NCBI RefSeq assembly: GCF_001889605.1
Contig: NZ_CP018171.1
Span: 2,626,501 to 2,690,500, forward strand
DNA from: Aquibium oceanicum
GTDB taxonomy: Bacteria > Pseudomonadota > Alphaproteobacteria > Rhizobiales > Rhizobiaceae
DNA length: 64,000 bases
Direction: 5' to 3'
Position numbers and translations under genes: made by a program
The notes under the pieces: model-generated
Seen by the model: only the letters and a program-made list of their open reading frames with translations
What the model was told of the DNA's origin: nothing
The model's database searches: none
Part shown: positions 9,013-16,360 of the stretch, piece after piece
Layout: every line of letters begins with the position of its first letter
Numbering within the stretch: position 1 is the first letter of the stretch

Positions 9013-9276
9013 GTGCTCCGCGCGCCTCTGGCCGATCCTTCCAGGCTCGATCAATTCGTCGAGGACTGCTTGCGCGACGGCGTCCGTCTGATCGCCATCG
9101 CGGGGGCGGGTGCTGCCGATATCGAGGAGACCATAGATGACATCATCGTCGGTGACGGCTTCGAAACCGACCGCTTCATCGCCACCACGAGCCACGAAGA
9201 TCAATCGATTGAGGAGGTCATGGAGTTCGCCTCCTCCTGGGACGGAGGGTCATCCGTTCGAGAGGAGAGGTTCTAG
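9013..9276 (+). CDS. Small hypothetical protein, possibly N-terminally truncated (DUF7684-like)
   Basis: An 87-residue product with a GTG start and no visible Shine-Dalgarno. The segment RLDQFVEDCLRDGVRLIAI, then DDIIVGDG, FIATTSHEDQSIEEVMEFA, resembles small uncharacterised proteins I associate with DUF7684 (low certainty), which normally have an additional N-terminal beta-strand. That strand seems to be present in a different frame: ATG 8981 reads MKPASGKSVAVCSARLW just upstream, so a one-base frameshift near 9030 may have broken the gene. The frame is open back to 8947 but offers no other start. It sits beside a convergent CdiI-like immunity gene. Function unknown. Confidence 0.45.
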   Translation: MLRAPLADPSRLDQFVEDCLRDGVRLIAIAGAGAADIEETIDDIIVGDGFETDRFIATTSHEDQSIEEVMEFASSWDGGSSVREERF

Positions 9277-9737
9277 CTTCGGCAAGGCTCTGCCGAAGAA
9301 GCGTTGAGAGCGACGAATGCCTCTCGTGCTTCCCTGGTCATCGAAGGCAATCGGACATCCGAAAGGGCCGCCGCCACGACCTCGGTCGCAAGAATCGACT
9401 TCTCCGCGGGATGCCCGGTCCAGTAGCTTGACGGAACGCGCGCAAGGCTCGCCAGGAGAGCCCCCTCAAAGAAATCGCCAGCGCGAAACGGGTCTTGTGC
9501 CAGGCGTTTCAGCATGAGCGGGACCAGCCATTCCAATCCCATGCCTTGGCCAACGGCCAGACGCAGTTCCTCATCGGTCAGTGTCTTCAGCGGTTTGCGC
9601 CGGAGGGCATGACAGGTGCGGACGACGTAGGAATCGAATAAAGGCTCGCCCCATCGCTCGCCGTCGAGTTCCTCCAGCGTGCGCTCCTCGATCGACTTTG
9701 ATCGGCGGTGCTTGGAAGATCGCGCCATCGGAATCAT
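9273..9737 (-). CDS. CdiI-family contact-dependent inhibition immunity protein (orphan)
   Basis: A 154-residue soluble protein recognisable by SIEELEGE-like and GEPLFDSYVVRTCHALRRKPL motifs followed by LTDEELRLAVGQGMGLEWLVPLML and DPFRAGDFFEGALLA. This pattern defines the CDI-system immunity protein family that neutralises CdiA-CT toxins in neighbours. No CdiA, CdiB or other toxin gene is near it, so it is an orphan. ATG 9737 or 9728 (MARSS) are both possible; neither has a strong ribosome site. It ends 4 bp inside the convergent small gene. Orphan immunity genes are known as protective acquisitions; that role here is inference. Confidence 0.72.
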   Translation of the reverse strand: MIPMARSSKHRRSKSIEERTLEELDGERWGEPLFDSYVVRTCHALRRKPLKTLTDEELRLAVGQGMGLEWLVPLMLKRLAQDPFRAGDFFEGALLASLARVPSSYWTGHPAEKSILATEVVAAALSDVRLPSMTREAREAFVALNASSAEPCRS

Positions 9738-9760
9738 CCGTCTTGATGGACCATTCGCGT

Positions 9761-9776
9761 CGGTTCCTGTGAACCG
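9761..9776. repeat. Short perfect hairpin CGGTTC-ctgt-GAACCG
   Basis: Six-base inverted repeat with a four-base loop, about 24 bp upstream of the CdiI-like gene start on the minus strand. It lacks a T-run on either side, so it is not a convincing terminator. It may be a 5' UTR hairpin or an operator for the immunity gene. Confidence 0.4.
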
Positions 9777-9833
9777 CCAAGACCCTTGTCGCTAGCCGCG
9801 GGTCAGACGAGAGATGGAGCGGACGCCCCTCTC

Positions 9834-10148
9834 TCAGGCCCCCTCGACCGGCGTGAACCCCTCGAACTGCGGATGGCCGATATAGAGCGGCTTGTTGCCG
9901 CCGGCATTTTTGTGGGCGGCGCGGAACTGCTCGGATTTGGTCCAGGCGGAAAAATCCTCGTAGCTTTCCCAGACAGTATGCGAGGCGAAGAGCGTGTAGC
10001 CTTCCTCCTCGTTCACCGGCCCGCGCAGCAGGTGGAACTGTTTGAAACCCTTCATCTCGGAGAGGCTGGAATCGCGGCCTTTCCAGACGTTCTCGAAATC
10101 GGTTTCGGAGCCGGTCTTCACCTTGAAGCGGTTCATGGCAATGTACAT
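9834..10148 (-). CDS. Antibiotic biosynthesis monooxygenase-domain protein, probable heme-degrading monooxygenase (HmuQ-like)
   Basis: A 104-residue ABM-fold protein, the size of IsdG/HmuQ heme oxygenases. Sequence elements are MYIAMNRFKVKTGSETDFENVW at the start, GFKQFHLLRGP, YTLFASHTVWESYEDFSAWTKSEQFRAAH and the ending KPLYIGHPQFEGF, which resemble rhizobial HmuQ/HmuD proteins that open heme to release iron. The conserved HTVW..Y..F..W segment carries the tryptophan and the SEQFRAAH histidine expected near heme. It lies 83 bp downstream of rirA on the same strand, a setting that fits an iron-responsive heme-use gene. A general ABM protein is the alternative. Confidence 0.75.
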   Translation of the reverse strand: MYIAMNRFKVKTGSETDFENVWKGRDSSLSEMKGFKQFHLLRGPVNEEEGYTLFASHTVWESYEDFSAWTKSEQFRAAHKNAGGNKPLYIGHPQFEGFTPVEGA

Positions 10149-10231
10149 CGCATCGTCCCTCTTTACGCGAGTTGCTGGGTGGAGGGTCGTTATGCGGCCC
10201 GCTCCTCAGCGGTCCGCGACCGTTCTAGGCG

Positions 10232-10693
10232 TCAGTTGGCGATGGCGTGGCCGGTGGTGGCATCGATCTTCAGGAGATCGCGCATCATCGGCCGATCCTT
10301 GATCAGGTCGGCGATCGTGTGGCTCTCAAGGACATCAAAGAAGGCGCCGAGCGCCTGGCGCAGCGCGGCGTTGAGCGCGCAGCTGTCGATCAGCGGGCAG
10401 TCGGCGGCGTCGTTCTCGAAGCACTCCGCCATGGCGAAGCTCTCCTCGGTTACGCGCACGACGTCGAACAGCGTGATCTCGGCGGCCGGCCGGCCGAGCT
10501 TCACGCCGCCGTTGCGGCCGCGCACGGTGGTCACGAGTTCGTGTTCGACCAGCGGCTGGAGGATCTTGAACAGGAAGAGCTCCGAAACCGTATAGGCCTG
10601 CGCGATCTCGGGGATGCGGCTCAGGCGCCCGTCATTGGCCGCGCAGTACATCAGGATGCGGATCGCGTAGTTGGTCTGGCGGGTCAGCCGCAT
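10232..10693 (-). CDS. rirA: Rrf2-family iron-responsive transcriptional regulator RirA
   Basis: Global iron regulator of rhizobia; with an intact Fe-S cluster it represses iron uptake genes. The 153-residue protein has a winged helix from MRLTRQTNYAIRILMY to TTVRGRNGG and the three cluster cysteines at positions 91, 99 and 105 (AECFENDAADCPLIDSC), the spacing described for RirA. ATG 10693 is preceded by AGAGGAAG on the minus strand. A perfect inverted repeat holding TGA-N9-TCA, the iron-responsive operator pattern, lies 85 bp upstream. The downstream heme-degrading monooxygenase is a likely iron-related partner. Confidence 0.92.
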   Translation of the reverse strand: MRLTRQTNYAIRILMYCAANDGRLSRIPEIAQAYTVSELFLFKILQPLVEHELVTTVRGRNGGVKLGRPAAEITLFDVVRVTEESFAMAECFENDAADCPLIDSCALNAALRQALGAFFDVLESHTIADLIKDRPMMRDLLKIDATTGHAIAN

Positions 10694-10771
10694 GGGACTT
10701 CCTCTTGCTGCCGTATGGCTCGGCGTCCTCTTTAGAAGGATTCCAGACAATGTGGTAGAGGGTAAGGCGAA

Positions 10772-10798
10772 AAAACATGAGACTCGTTTTCATGTTTT
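10772..10798. promoter_or_regulatory. IRO box / RirA operator (TGA-N9-TCA in a 9+9+9 inverted repeat)
   Basis: AAAACATGA at 10772-10780 and TCATGTTTT at 10790-10798 form a perfect 9-bp inverted repeat with a 9-base spacer. Its core is TGA, nine bases, TCA, exactly the iron-responsive operator pattern known for rhizobial RirA targets. It lies between rirA (minus) and the thioesterase gene (plus), so autoregulation of rirA is the likely role; control of the thioesterase-hydrolase pair is also possible. Confidence 0.7.
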
Positions 10799-10895
10799 AG
10801 TGATCGGATTGCGCCCGCTTCGGCAGCCCGGTCTTTGCGTCAGGACGCGAACAGGCTACGAAGCGCCCGCGGCAACGGGGCCAGGAGCGGACGAG

Positions 10896-11324
10896 GTGAG
10901 CGAAATCCTGCAGACCTGCACGATCAAGGTGAGCTTCGGCGACTGCGACCCGGCCGGTATTGTCTACTATCCCAACCACTTCCGCTGGTTCGACGCGACG
11001 TTCCACGCGCTGCTCCAGCGCTTCGGCGGCCATGCCGCCGTGTCGCGGAAACTGGGTTCCATCGGCATTGGCCTCATCGAGGTCGGCGGCGCGTTTCGTG
11101 CGCCGGCCGAGGACGGCGACGCGCTGGTCCTGACGGCCCGCCTGGTGGAGTGGCGGGAAAAGACCCTGCGGATCGCCTACGAAGGCCGGATCGACGACCG
11201 GCTGACGGTGGAAGGCTTCGAGGTGCGCGGTCTGTTCATTCGCGAAGACGGCCAGCTGCGGGCCGGTCGGATGGCACCACTCAGGGAGATGCTCGAAGCG
11301 GGGGCAGGGACGGCGGACGCATGA
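10896..11324 (+). CDS. Hotdog-fold acyl-CoA thioesterase (4-hydroxybenzoyl-CoA thioesterase / YbgC family)
   Basis: Predicted to hydrolyse an aromatic or short acyl-CoA thioester. The 142-residue protein has the family signature FGDCDPAGIVYYPNHFRWFD near the N-terminus, with the catalytic aspartate in DPAGIVYYP, and the usual length. GTG 10896 is chosen because AGGAG at 10883-10887 lies eight bases upstream; more upstream starts would have no ribosome site and cross the IRO region. Its stop overlaps the next gene's ATG by 4 bp (ATGA), so it is translationally coupled to the alpha/beta hydrolase. The true acyl group is unknown. Confidence 0.83.
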   Translation: MSEILQTCTIKVSFGDCDPAGIVYYPNHFRWFDATFHALLQRFGGHAAVSRKLGSIGIGLIEVGGAFRAPAEDGDALVLTARLVEWREKTLRIAYEGRIDDRLTVEGFEVRGLFIREDGQLRAGRMAPLREMLEAGAGTADA

Positions 11325-12214
11325 CGCCCGCCGCGCTTCGGCAGTTGCTTCGTGTTCCCGAACGGCCAGTTGTGACGGAACGGGTCATCGTGCGCGCCGT
11401 CGAGGACGCCGACGGGATCGCGACCGAAACCCTGACCCTTGACCTCGGCGACGGCCGCCGCGCCCGCGCCTTCGTGACGCGTCCGTCCGAGCCGGCGGGG
11501 CGCCGGCCGGCGGTACTCTACTGCCATGCACATGGCGCCCGGTATGAAATCGGTGCGTCGGAGCTTACCGATGGTAGGCCGAGCCTTCTCGGGCCTTACG
11601 GGCCGTTGCTCGCACGGCGCGGTTTCGTCACGCTCTGCCTGGACATGCCGGCGTTCGGCGAGCGCGCGGACGAGAAGGAAGACGCGCTTTCGAAGGCGCT
11701 ACTCTGGCAGGGCAGGACCCTCATGGGCGAGATGCTCGCCGATCTTCTCGCGGGTTTCGACTATCTGTCGTCGCGCGCCGACGTCGATCCGGACCGCATC
11801 GCGGCCTTCGGGCTGTCGATGGGCGCCACGCATGCCTATTTCCTCGGCGCAATCGAGCCGCGCATCGCCCGCGTTGCGCATCTTTGCTGCTTCGCCGACC
11901 TCGCGACGCTGATCGAAACCGGCGCCCACGACCTGCATGGGCATTACATGACAATTCCGGGCCTTCTGGCGCAGACCTCGTTCGGCCGCATCGCCGGCAT
12001 GATCGCCCCGCGGCCGCAACTGATCTGCACCGGAGCGAAGGACCCGCTGACCCCGCCCGCGGCGGTCGAGAAAGCCTTGGCAGAGTGCCAGCCCGCGTAC
12101 CGGGCGGCTGGCGCGGAAGCAGGTCTGCGGCATGTTTCTGAGCCCGACACCGGGCATGTGGAAACCCCCGCCATGCGTGAGGCGGTGCTGGCATTCCTGG
12201 ACGGCATGCGCTGA
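11321..12214 (+). CDS. Alpha/beta hydrolase of the dienelactone hydrolase-like superfamily
   Basis: A 297-residue cytoplasmic hydrolase. The oxyanion region PAVLYCHAHGARYEIG, the nucleophile elbow GLSMGATHAY (Ser within GxSxG), the acid region CTGAKDPLTPP and the late histidine in EPDTGHVETP give a complete catalytic triad in the standard order. The pattern is nearest to dienelactone hydrolase-like or acetyl-xylan-esterase-like proteins. It begins inside the thioesterase stop codon (ATGA overlap), so both act together, perhaps on an aromatic or acyl intermediate. The substrate cannot be told from sequence. Confidence 0.75.
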   Translation: MTPAALRQLLRVPERPVVTERVIVRAVEDADGIATETLTLDLGDGRRARAFVTRPSEPAGRRPAVLYCHAHGARYEIGASELTDGRPSLLGPYGPLLARRGFVTLCLDMPAFGERADEKEDALSKALLWQGRTLMGEMLADLLAGFDYLSSRADVDPDRIAAFGLSMGATHAYFLGAIEPRIARVAHLCCFADLATLIETGAHDLHGHYMTIPGLLAQTSFGRIAGMIAPRPQLICTGAKDPLTPPAAVEKALAECQPAYRAAGAEAGLRHVSEPDTGHVETPAMREAVLAFLDGMR

Positions 12215-12298
12215 CACGCAATCTCGCAGAGCGGTTTGATTAAGATTCGAACCTCGGTGCCAAGCTGCCCTTAGGACATCGCGTGTAAGTTGTCGCGC

Positions 12299-12631
12299 AT
12301 GAGCAAGACACGTCCTTACCGAGCAGCTGCGCGCCGGGCCCGTCCGGATCGCTCAAGCACGCTGGATCCACACAAGTCGCTCTCCATCCTGCGCAAGGTC
12401 GGCTTCGCGGGAGTTTTCGCGGCGATTGGGCTCACGAGCTTTGTGGGGCCAGGTCTCGGATCGCTGCTGACGAGTTTTTCGGGACCCGCTTATTCCGGCC
12501 CGCCGCCCCGAAACTGCGCGGAAGCGCGGGCGCGCGGGATCGCGCCCATGACGCGCTGGCACCCGGCCTATTCGGCACATCTCGACCGCGACGGCGACGG
12601 CATTGCATGCGAGCCCTACTACGGGCGGTAG
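12299..12631 (+). CDS. Excalibur calcium-binding domain protein with N-terminal membrane anchor
   Basis: A 110-residue protein: basic cytoplasmic tail (residues 1-35), one transmembrane or signal segment (VGFAGVFAAIGLTSFVGPGLGSLL), then an extracytoplasmic excalibur module starting at NCAEARARG and ending DRDGDGIACEPYYG. The DxDxDGxxCE loop resembles an EF-hand calcium site and the two cysteines are characteristic of the module. An alternative TTG start lies 9 bp upstream at 12290. Excalibur modules are found on secreted nucleases and surface proteins; here no other domain is present, so the role is unknown. Confidence 0.75.
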   Translation: MSKTRPYRAAARRARPDRSSTLDPHKSLSILRKVGFAGVFAAIGLTSFVGPGLGSLLTSFSGPAYSGPPPRNCAEARARGIAPMTRWHPAYSAHLDRDGDGIACEPYYGR

Positions 12632-12671
12632 CCCCGCCACGGCCAACCCGCTGAACACGCGCGCTTTTTTC

Positions 12672-12700
12672 TTGTACGACTGTACAAATGTCGTGGACAT
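12672..12700. promoter_or_regulatory. Two adjacent palindromes upstream of the TetR gene, probable operator
   Basis: TTGTAC-GACT-GTACAA at 12672-12687 is a perfect palindrome, directly followed by ATGTC-GTG-GACAT at 12688-12700, another perfect one. They lie 53-81 bp before the TetR-family gene start, a usual place for an autoregulatory operator. TetR-family sites are typically 15-mer or longer palindromes of this kind. Confidence 0.6.
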
Positions 12701-12752
12701 GTGGCCATCAAGCCGCTAGAAACCCCTCCGTGAGGGAGGGCGCGAAACCAGC

Positions 12753-13436
12753 ATGCCGAGAGCCGCACGGGAAACCGATTCCAGGACCGCGATCCTCGAC
12801 GCGGCGGAAGAGCTGTTTTCGGAGCGCGGGTTCGGCGCGGTGGCGCTACGCGAGATCGCCCGCGCCGCCGGGCTGAACGTCGGCAGCCTGACCTACCATT
12901 TCGGCGACAAGGCCGGCATTCTGGAAGCCATTTACAAGCGCCACACCAGTCCGATGAACGCGCGCCGGCTGGAACTGATCGGCGAGGCCAAGCGCATCGA
13001 GGATCGCGACCAGCGCCTTATGGCGATCCTGCGCGCCTATGTGCTGCCAGCCTTTTCATCGTCGGACGATCTCGTTGGCGGCGGCACGCGCTTCACGCGC
13101 ATGCGCGCCATCCTGTCGGCGGAGGGCAACGCCCAGGCGCGCAAGATCATCGCCGACGCGTTCGACGACACTACCCGGGCCTTCATCGACGCGATCGCCG
13201 ACTGCGTCAGCGGGGCTTCGCGCGAAGACATCGTCTGGCGGAGCCAGTTCCTGCTCGGCTCGCTCTACTACACGCTGATCAACCCGGAGCGCATTTCGCG
13301 CCTGTCCGACAGCAAGACCGACGGCGCCGACCACGACGAGGCGATCCGCCAGATCGTGCTGTCGAGCCACGCGAGTTTCCGGGCGCTCGCCCGGACATCC
13401 GCCACGCCTGCGGGCGAACTTGAGCATTCCGCATGA
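12753..13436 (+). CDS. TetR family transcriptional regulator of the downstream aromatic/TRAP operon
   Basis: A 227-residue regulator with a TetR N-terminal DNA-binding domain: RTAILDAAEELFSERGFGAVALREIARAAGLNVGSLTYHFGDKAGILEAIY (residues about 11-60). The C-terminal ligand-binding part (about 75-210) is helical and resembles the TetR_C family seen in CerR-type regulators. It is followed within 25 bp by the TRAP-TAXI solute-binding protein, so it very likely controls the 13.4-22.5 kb operon. A palindrome pair lies just upstream. The inducing ligand is unknown, presumably an aromatic acid or its CoA or ring-cleavage product. Confidence 0.88.
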   Translation: MPRAARETDSRTAILDAAEELFSERGFGAVALREIARAAGLNVGSLTYHFGDKAGILEAIYKRHTSPMNARRLELIGEAKRIEDRDQRLMAILRAYVLPAFSSSDDLVGGGTRFTRMRAILSAEGNAQARKIIADAFDDTTRAFIDAIADCVSGASREDIVWRSQFLLGSLYYTLINPERISRLSDSKTDGADHDEAIRQIVLSSHASFRALARTSATPAGELEHSA

Positions 13437-13459
13437 CCAACTCAAAGGGAGGTAAAATC

Positions 13460-14392
13460 ATGAGAATTTCCATCGGATTGAAGGCGACCGCGGTCGCACT
13501 TTCGCTGGCGGCGACGCCGGCGCTTGCGCAGGAGCGCGTCGCGATCGGCACCGGCGGCACCGGCGGCCTGTTCTACGTGATCGGCGCCGGCATGGCCGAC
13601 ATTTTGAACAAGCACATGGAAAACACCACCGCGCGGGCCGAGGTCACCGGCGCGTCGGTGGAAAACATCCGCCGCGTGGCGGCGGACCAGATGACGTTCG
13701 GCTTCTCCTCGTCCTCGACGCTCTACGAGGCGAAGAACGGCATGGGCCCGTTCGACGGCGACGCGCAGCCGGTGGCGGCCATGGCCTATCTCTATCCCGC
13801 CGTCCTGCAGATCGCGACTGTCGCCGACACCGGCATCGCCTCGCTCGAGGATCTCGCCGGCAAGAAGGTCAATCTCGGACCTCCCGGCAGCAACGCCGCC
13901 GTGCTGGCGCAGCGTCTGCTCGAAGCCTACGGCGTGTTCGATGCCGGCAACGCGCAGTTCCTGTCCTACACGGAAGGCACCAACGCGCTGATGAACGGCA
14001 CGGTCGACGCCACCGTGGTGCTCGCCGGCGCTCCGACCGCCGCGCTGATCGATCTCGACGCCCAGCGCGACATGGTGCTCCTGCCGCTCGATGAGCAGAA
14101 GGTGGCGGGCCTGTTCGAGGAGTACCCGTTCTATCAGCCCTACGAAATCCCGGCCGGCACCTATCCGGACCAGAAGGAGGGCGTGATGGTCATCAACGAC
14201 CCGGCGACGCTCTTCACCAGTGAAGGTGCCGACGAGGGGCTGGTCAACACGATCACCAAGACGATCTTCGAGCACCTGGACGAACTTGGCGAGGTCCATC
14301 CGCAGGCCAAGGCCATCGCGCTCGACACGGCGACCAAGACGCCGATCGACCTGCATGCTGGCGCCAAGGCCTATTTCGACACGGCCAAGTAG
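13460..14392 (+). CDS. TRAP transporter solute-binding protein, TAXI family
   Basis: Periplasmic binding component that captures an organic acid for the adjacent TRAP permease. The 310-residue precursor has a classical signal peptide ending in LAATPALAQ. The mature part starts ERVAIGTGGTGGLFYVIGAGMAD and contains TTARAEVTGASVENIRR and GKKVNLGPPGSNAAVLAQ, all typical for TAXI proteins. ATG 13460 is fixed by AAAGGGAGGT at 13444-13453. Position between the TetR gene and the fused permease, followed by ring-cleavage-pathway enzymes, suggests an aromatic or dicarboxylate substrate; that is inference. Confidence 0.9.
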   Translation: MRISIGLKATAVALSLAATPALAQERVAIGTGGTGGLFYVIGAGMADILNKHMENTTARAEVTGASVENIRRVAADQMTFGFSSSSTLYEAKNGMGPFDGDAQPVAAMAYLYPAVLQIATVADTGIASLEDLAGKKVNLGPPGSNAAVLAQRLLEAYGVFDAGNAQFLSYTEGTNALMNGTVDATVVLAGAPTAALIDLDAQRDMVLLPLDEQKVAGLFEEYPFYQPYEIPAGTYPDQKEGVMVINDPATLFTSEGADEGLVNTITKTIFEHLDELGEVHPQAKAIALDTATKTPIDLHAGAKAYFDTAK

Positions 14393-14413
14393 GCTCGGCG
14401 GAACAGGGATCGC

Positions 14414-16360
14414 ATGACCTCGATCACCGACAGGATCCGGCTCGACCGTGCGGCGGACCGAGGCGAAGGGGAGGCGGCCATCGTGTCGCTCCTCTTCGCA
14501 GTCCTCGCCGTGGCGGTCACGGCGCTCGTCATCTACGGCGCCTATTTCGGGCTGATCACAGCGCTGATCCTGCGCTCCTTGTTCTATTCGCTCGTTTCGG
14601 CGGGCGGGCTTCTGCTCGTCGGCCTCAATGCCCGCGCCGGCTGGACGCGCATGCTGTGCTACGCGCTGGTACCGGTCGCGCTGGTACCGGGCTTCCACCT
14701 CTGGCAGTCCTACGTCGACATCATTATGCGCGGCGCGATGGCCACCCCGCCCGATCTCTGGATCTTCGTCGGGGTCATGGCCGTGCTCCTGGTGCTGGTG
14801 CGCATGGCGCTCGGCTGGGCTCTCGTGATCCTGGTCGGCGTAGCACTCGCCTACGCCTGGTTCGGCTACCTGATCCCCGGCCAGTACGGCCATGGCGGCT
14901 ATGATCTGAGGCGGCTCGCCTCCACGCTGATGCTCTCCACCGAGGGCATCTACGGCCTGCCGATGGGGGTGGCCGTCGAATACATCTTCCTTTTTGCCCT
15001 GCTTGGGACGCTGCTGATGAAGATCGGCACCGGCGAGGTCTTCGTCGACATCGCGCGCGGGCTGACCGGTCGCATGCAGGGTGGGCCGGGCCTCTCGGCC
15101 GCGCTGTCGAGCGCCATGCTCGGCACCATCAACGGCAGCGCTGTCGCCAATGTCGTCACCACCGGCACCTTCACCATCCCCTTGATGAAGCGGGTCGGCT
15201 ATTCGCCGACGCTCGCTGGCGCCATCGAGGCGGCGGCATCCTCGGCCGGGCAGATCCTGCCGCCGGTGATGGGCGCGGCCGCTTTCCTGATGGCCGAGAT
15301 CATCGGGGTTCCTTATTCGCAAATCGCGCTCGCTGCCCTGGTGCCGGGGCTTCTTTACGTCGTCGCCCTGATGGTGGCGGTGCGGCTGGAGGCCGGGCGT
15401 CTGGGGCTCGAGCGTGATACCGACGCCGGACTGGCGCTGCTGCGCGAGACGCTCGTGAAACGCGGCTATCTGTTGCTGCCGCTCGCCGGTCTCATCGTCT
15501 TCCTGATCATGGGTTACACGCCGACGCGCGCCGCCGTCATCTGCATTGTGCTCGGTCTCCTTATCTCGCCCTTCAACAGGCTGACCCGCGTTGGCCCCGT
15601 CGATCTCGTGGTCGTGTGCCGCGACACGCTGGTGGCGACGATGCCCATCGTGGCGGCGGTGGCGGCGGCAGGCGCGGTGATCGGCGTGCTCAACCTGTCC
15701 GGCCTCGGGCTCATGCTGTCGGGCCTCATCGTGGATCTCGGCGGCCAGAACGTCTGGGCGATCCTAGTCCTGACGGCGCTCGCCTCCTTCGTGCTCGGCA
15801 TGGGACTACCGACCTCGGCGGCCTACCTGCTGCTCGCCGTGCTCGTCGCGCCCGCGCTGACCCGGCTCGGCCTGCCGCCGATCGTCGCGCACATGTTCAT
15901 CTTCTACTACGGCCTCGTCTCGGCGATCACGCCGCCGGTGGCGCTCGCGGCCTACGCGGCGGCAAGCATCTCGGGCGGAGATGCCAACAAGACGGCCTTC
16001 GAGTCCGTACGGCTCGGCTTCGTGAAGCTTCTCGTGCCGTTCCTCTTCGTCACAATGCCGGGACTTCTGATGATAGGCTCGCCGCCCGAGATCGTCCTGT
16101 CAGGGGTGCTCGCCACGATCGGCGTCGTCGGCCTGACGATCGCCTTCGCCGGCTGGCTCGGGCGCCCGCTCGCCGCCGGGGAACGGCTCATGATGGCTGC
16201 CGCCGCGCTCCTGGTCATCTGGCCGACCGCCGTGACGGCGGCCGATCCTGCAACACTCCTGGCGCGAGTCATCGGCTGTGCCGCCCTTGGGGTCCTCGCT
16301 TGGCGTGCCATGACTTCGGGCGGCGCGGTCGCCGCCGTCAACCGACCGAGAGTTTCATGA
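14414..16360 (+). CDS. TRAP transporter fused permease (DctQ-DctM), TAXI type
   Basis: A 648-residue integral membrane protein in which the small DctQ-like and large DctM-like TRAP subunits are fused, as usual with TAXI binding proteins. Many hydrophobic segments are seen from residue 25 on. The DctM core motifs include GTINGSAVANVVTTGTFTIPLMKR, AAASSAGQILPPVMGAAAFLMAE, and the mirrored GMGLPTSAAYLLLAVL with HMFIFYYGLVSAITPPVALAAYA. It imports substrate with sodium or proton coupling. It starts 21 bp after the binding protein gene and ends in an ATGA overlap with the LigI-like gene. Confidence 0.92.
   Translation: MTSITDRIRLDRAADRGEGEAAIVSLLFAVLAVAVTALVIYGAYFGLITALILRSLFYSLVSAGGLLLVGLNARAGWTRMLCYALVPVALVPGFHLWQSYVDIIMRGAMATPPDLWIFVGVMAVLLVLVRMALGWALVILVGVALAYAWFGYLIPGQYGHGGYDLRRLASTLMLSTEGIYGLPMGVAVEYIFLFALLGTLLMKIGTGEVFVDIARGLTGRMQGGPGLSAALSSAMLGTINGSAVANVVTTGTFTIPLMKRVGYSPTLAGAIEAAASSAGQILPPVMGAAAFLMAEIIGVPYSQIALAALVPGLLYVVALMVAVRLEAGRLGLERDTDAGLALLRETLVKRGYLLLPLAGLIVFLIMGYTPTRAAVICIVLGLLISPFNRLTRVGPVDLVVVCRDTLVATMPIVAAVAAAGAVIGVLNLSGLGLMLSGLIVDLGGQNVWAILVLTALASFVLGMGLPTSAAYLLLAVLVAPALTRLGLPPIVAHMFIFYYGLVSAITPPVALAAYAAASISGGDANKTAFESVRLGFVKLLVPFLFVTMPGLLMIGSPPEIVLSGVLATIGVVGLTIAFAGWLGRPLAAGERLMMAAAALLVIWPTAVTAADPATLLARVIGCAALGVLAWRAMTSGGAVAAVNRPRVS

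Noticed and set aside
13442-15322. A 626-codon open frame on the minus strand opposite the TRAP genes
   Set aside because: Its translation is low-complexity (Arg, Gly, His, Asp) with no family features. It is an artefact of high GC with strong codon bias in the true genes on the plus strand.
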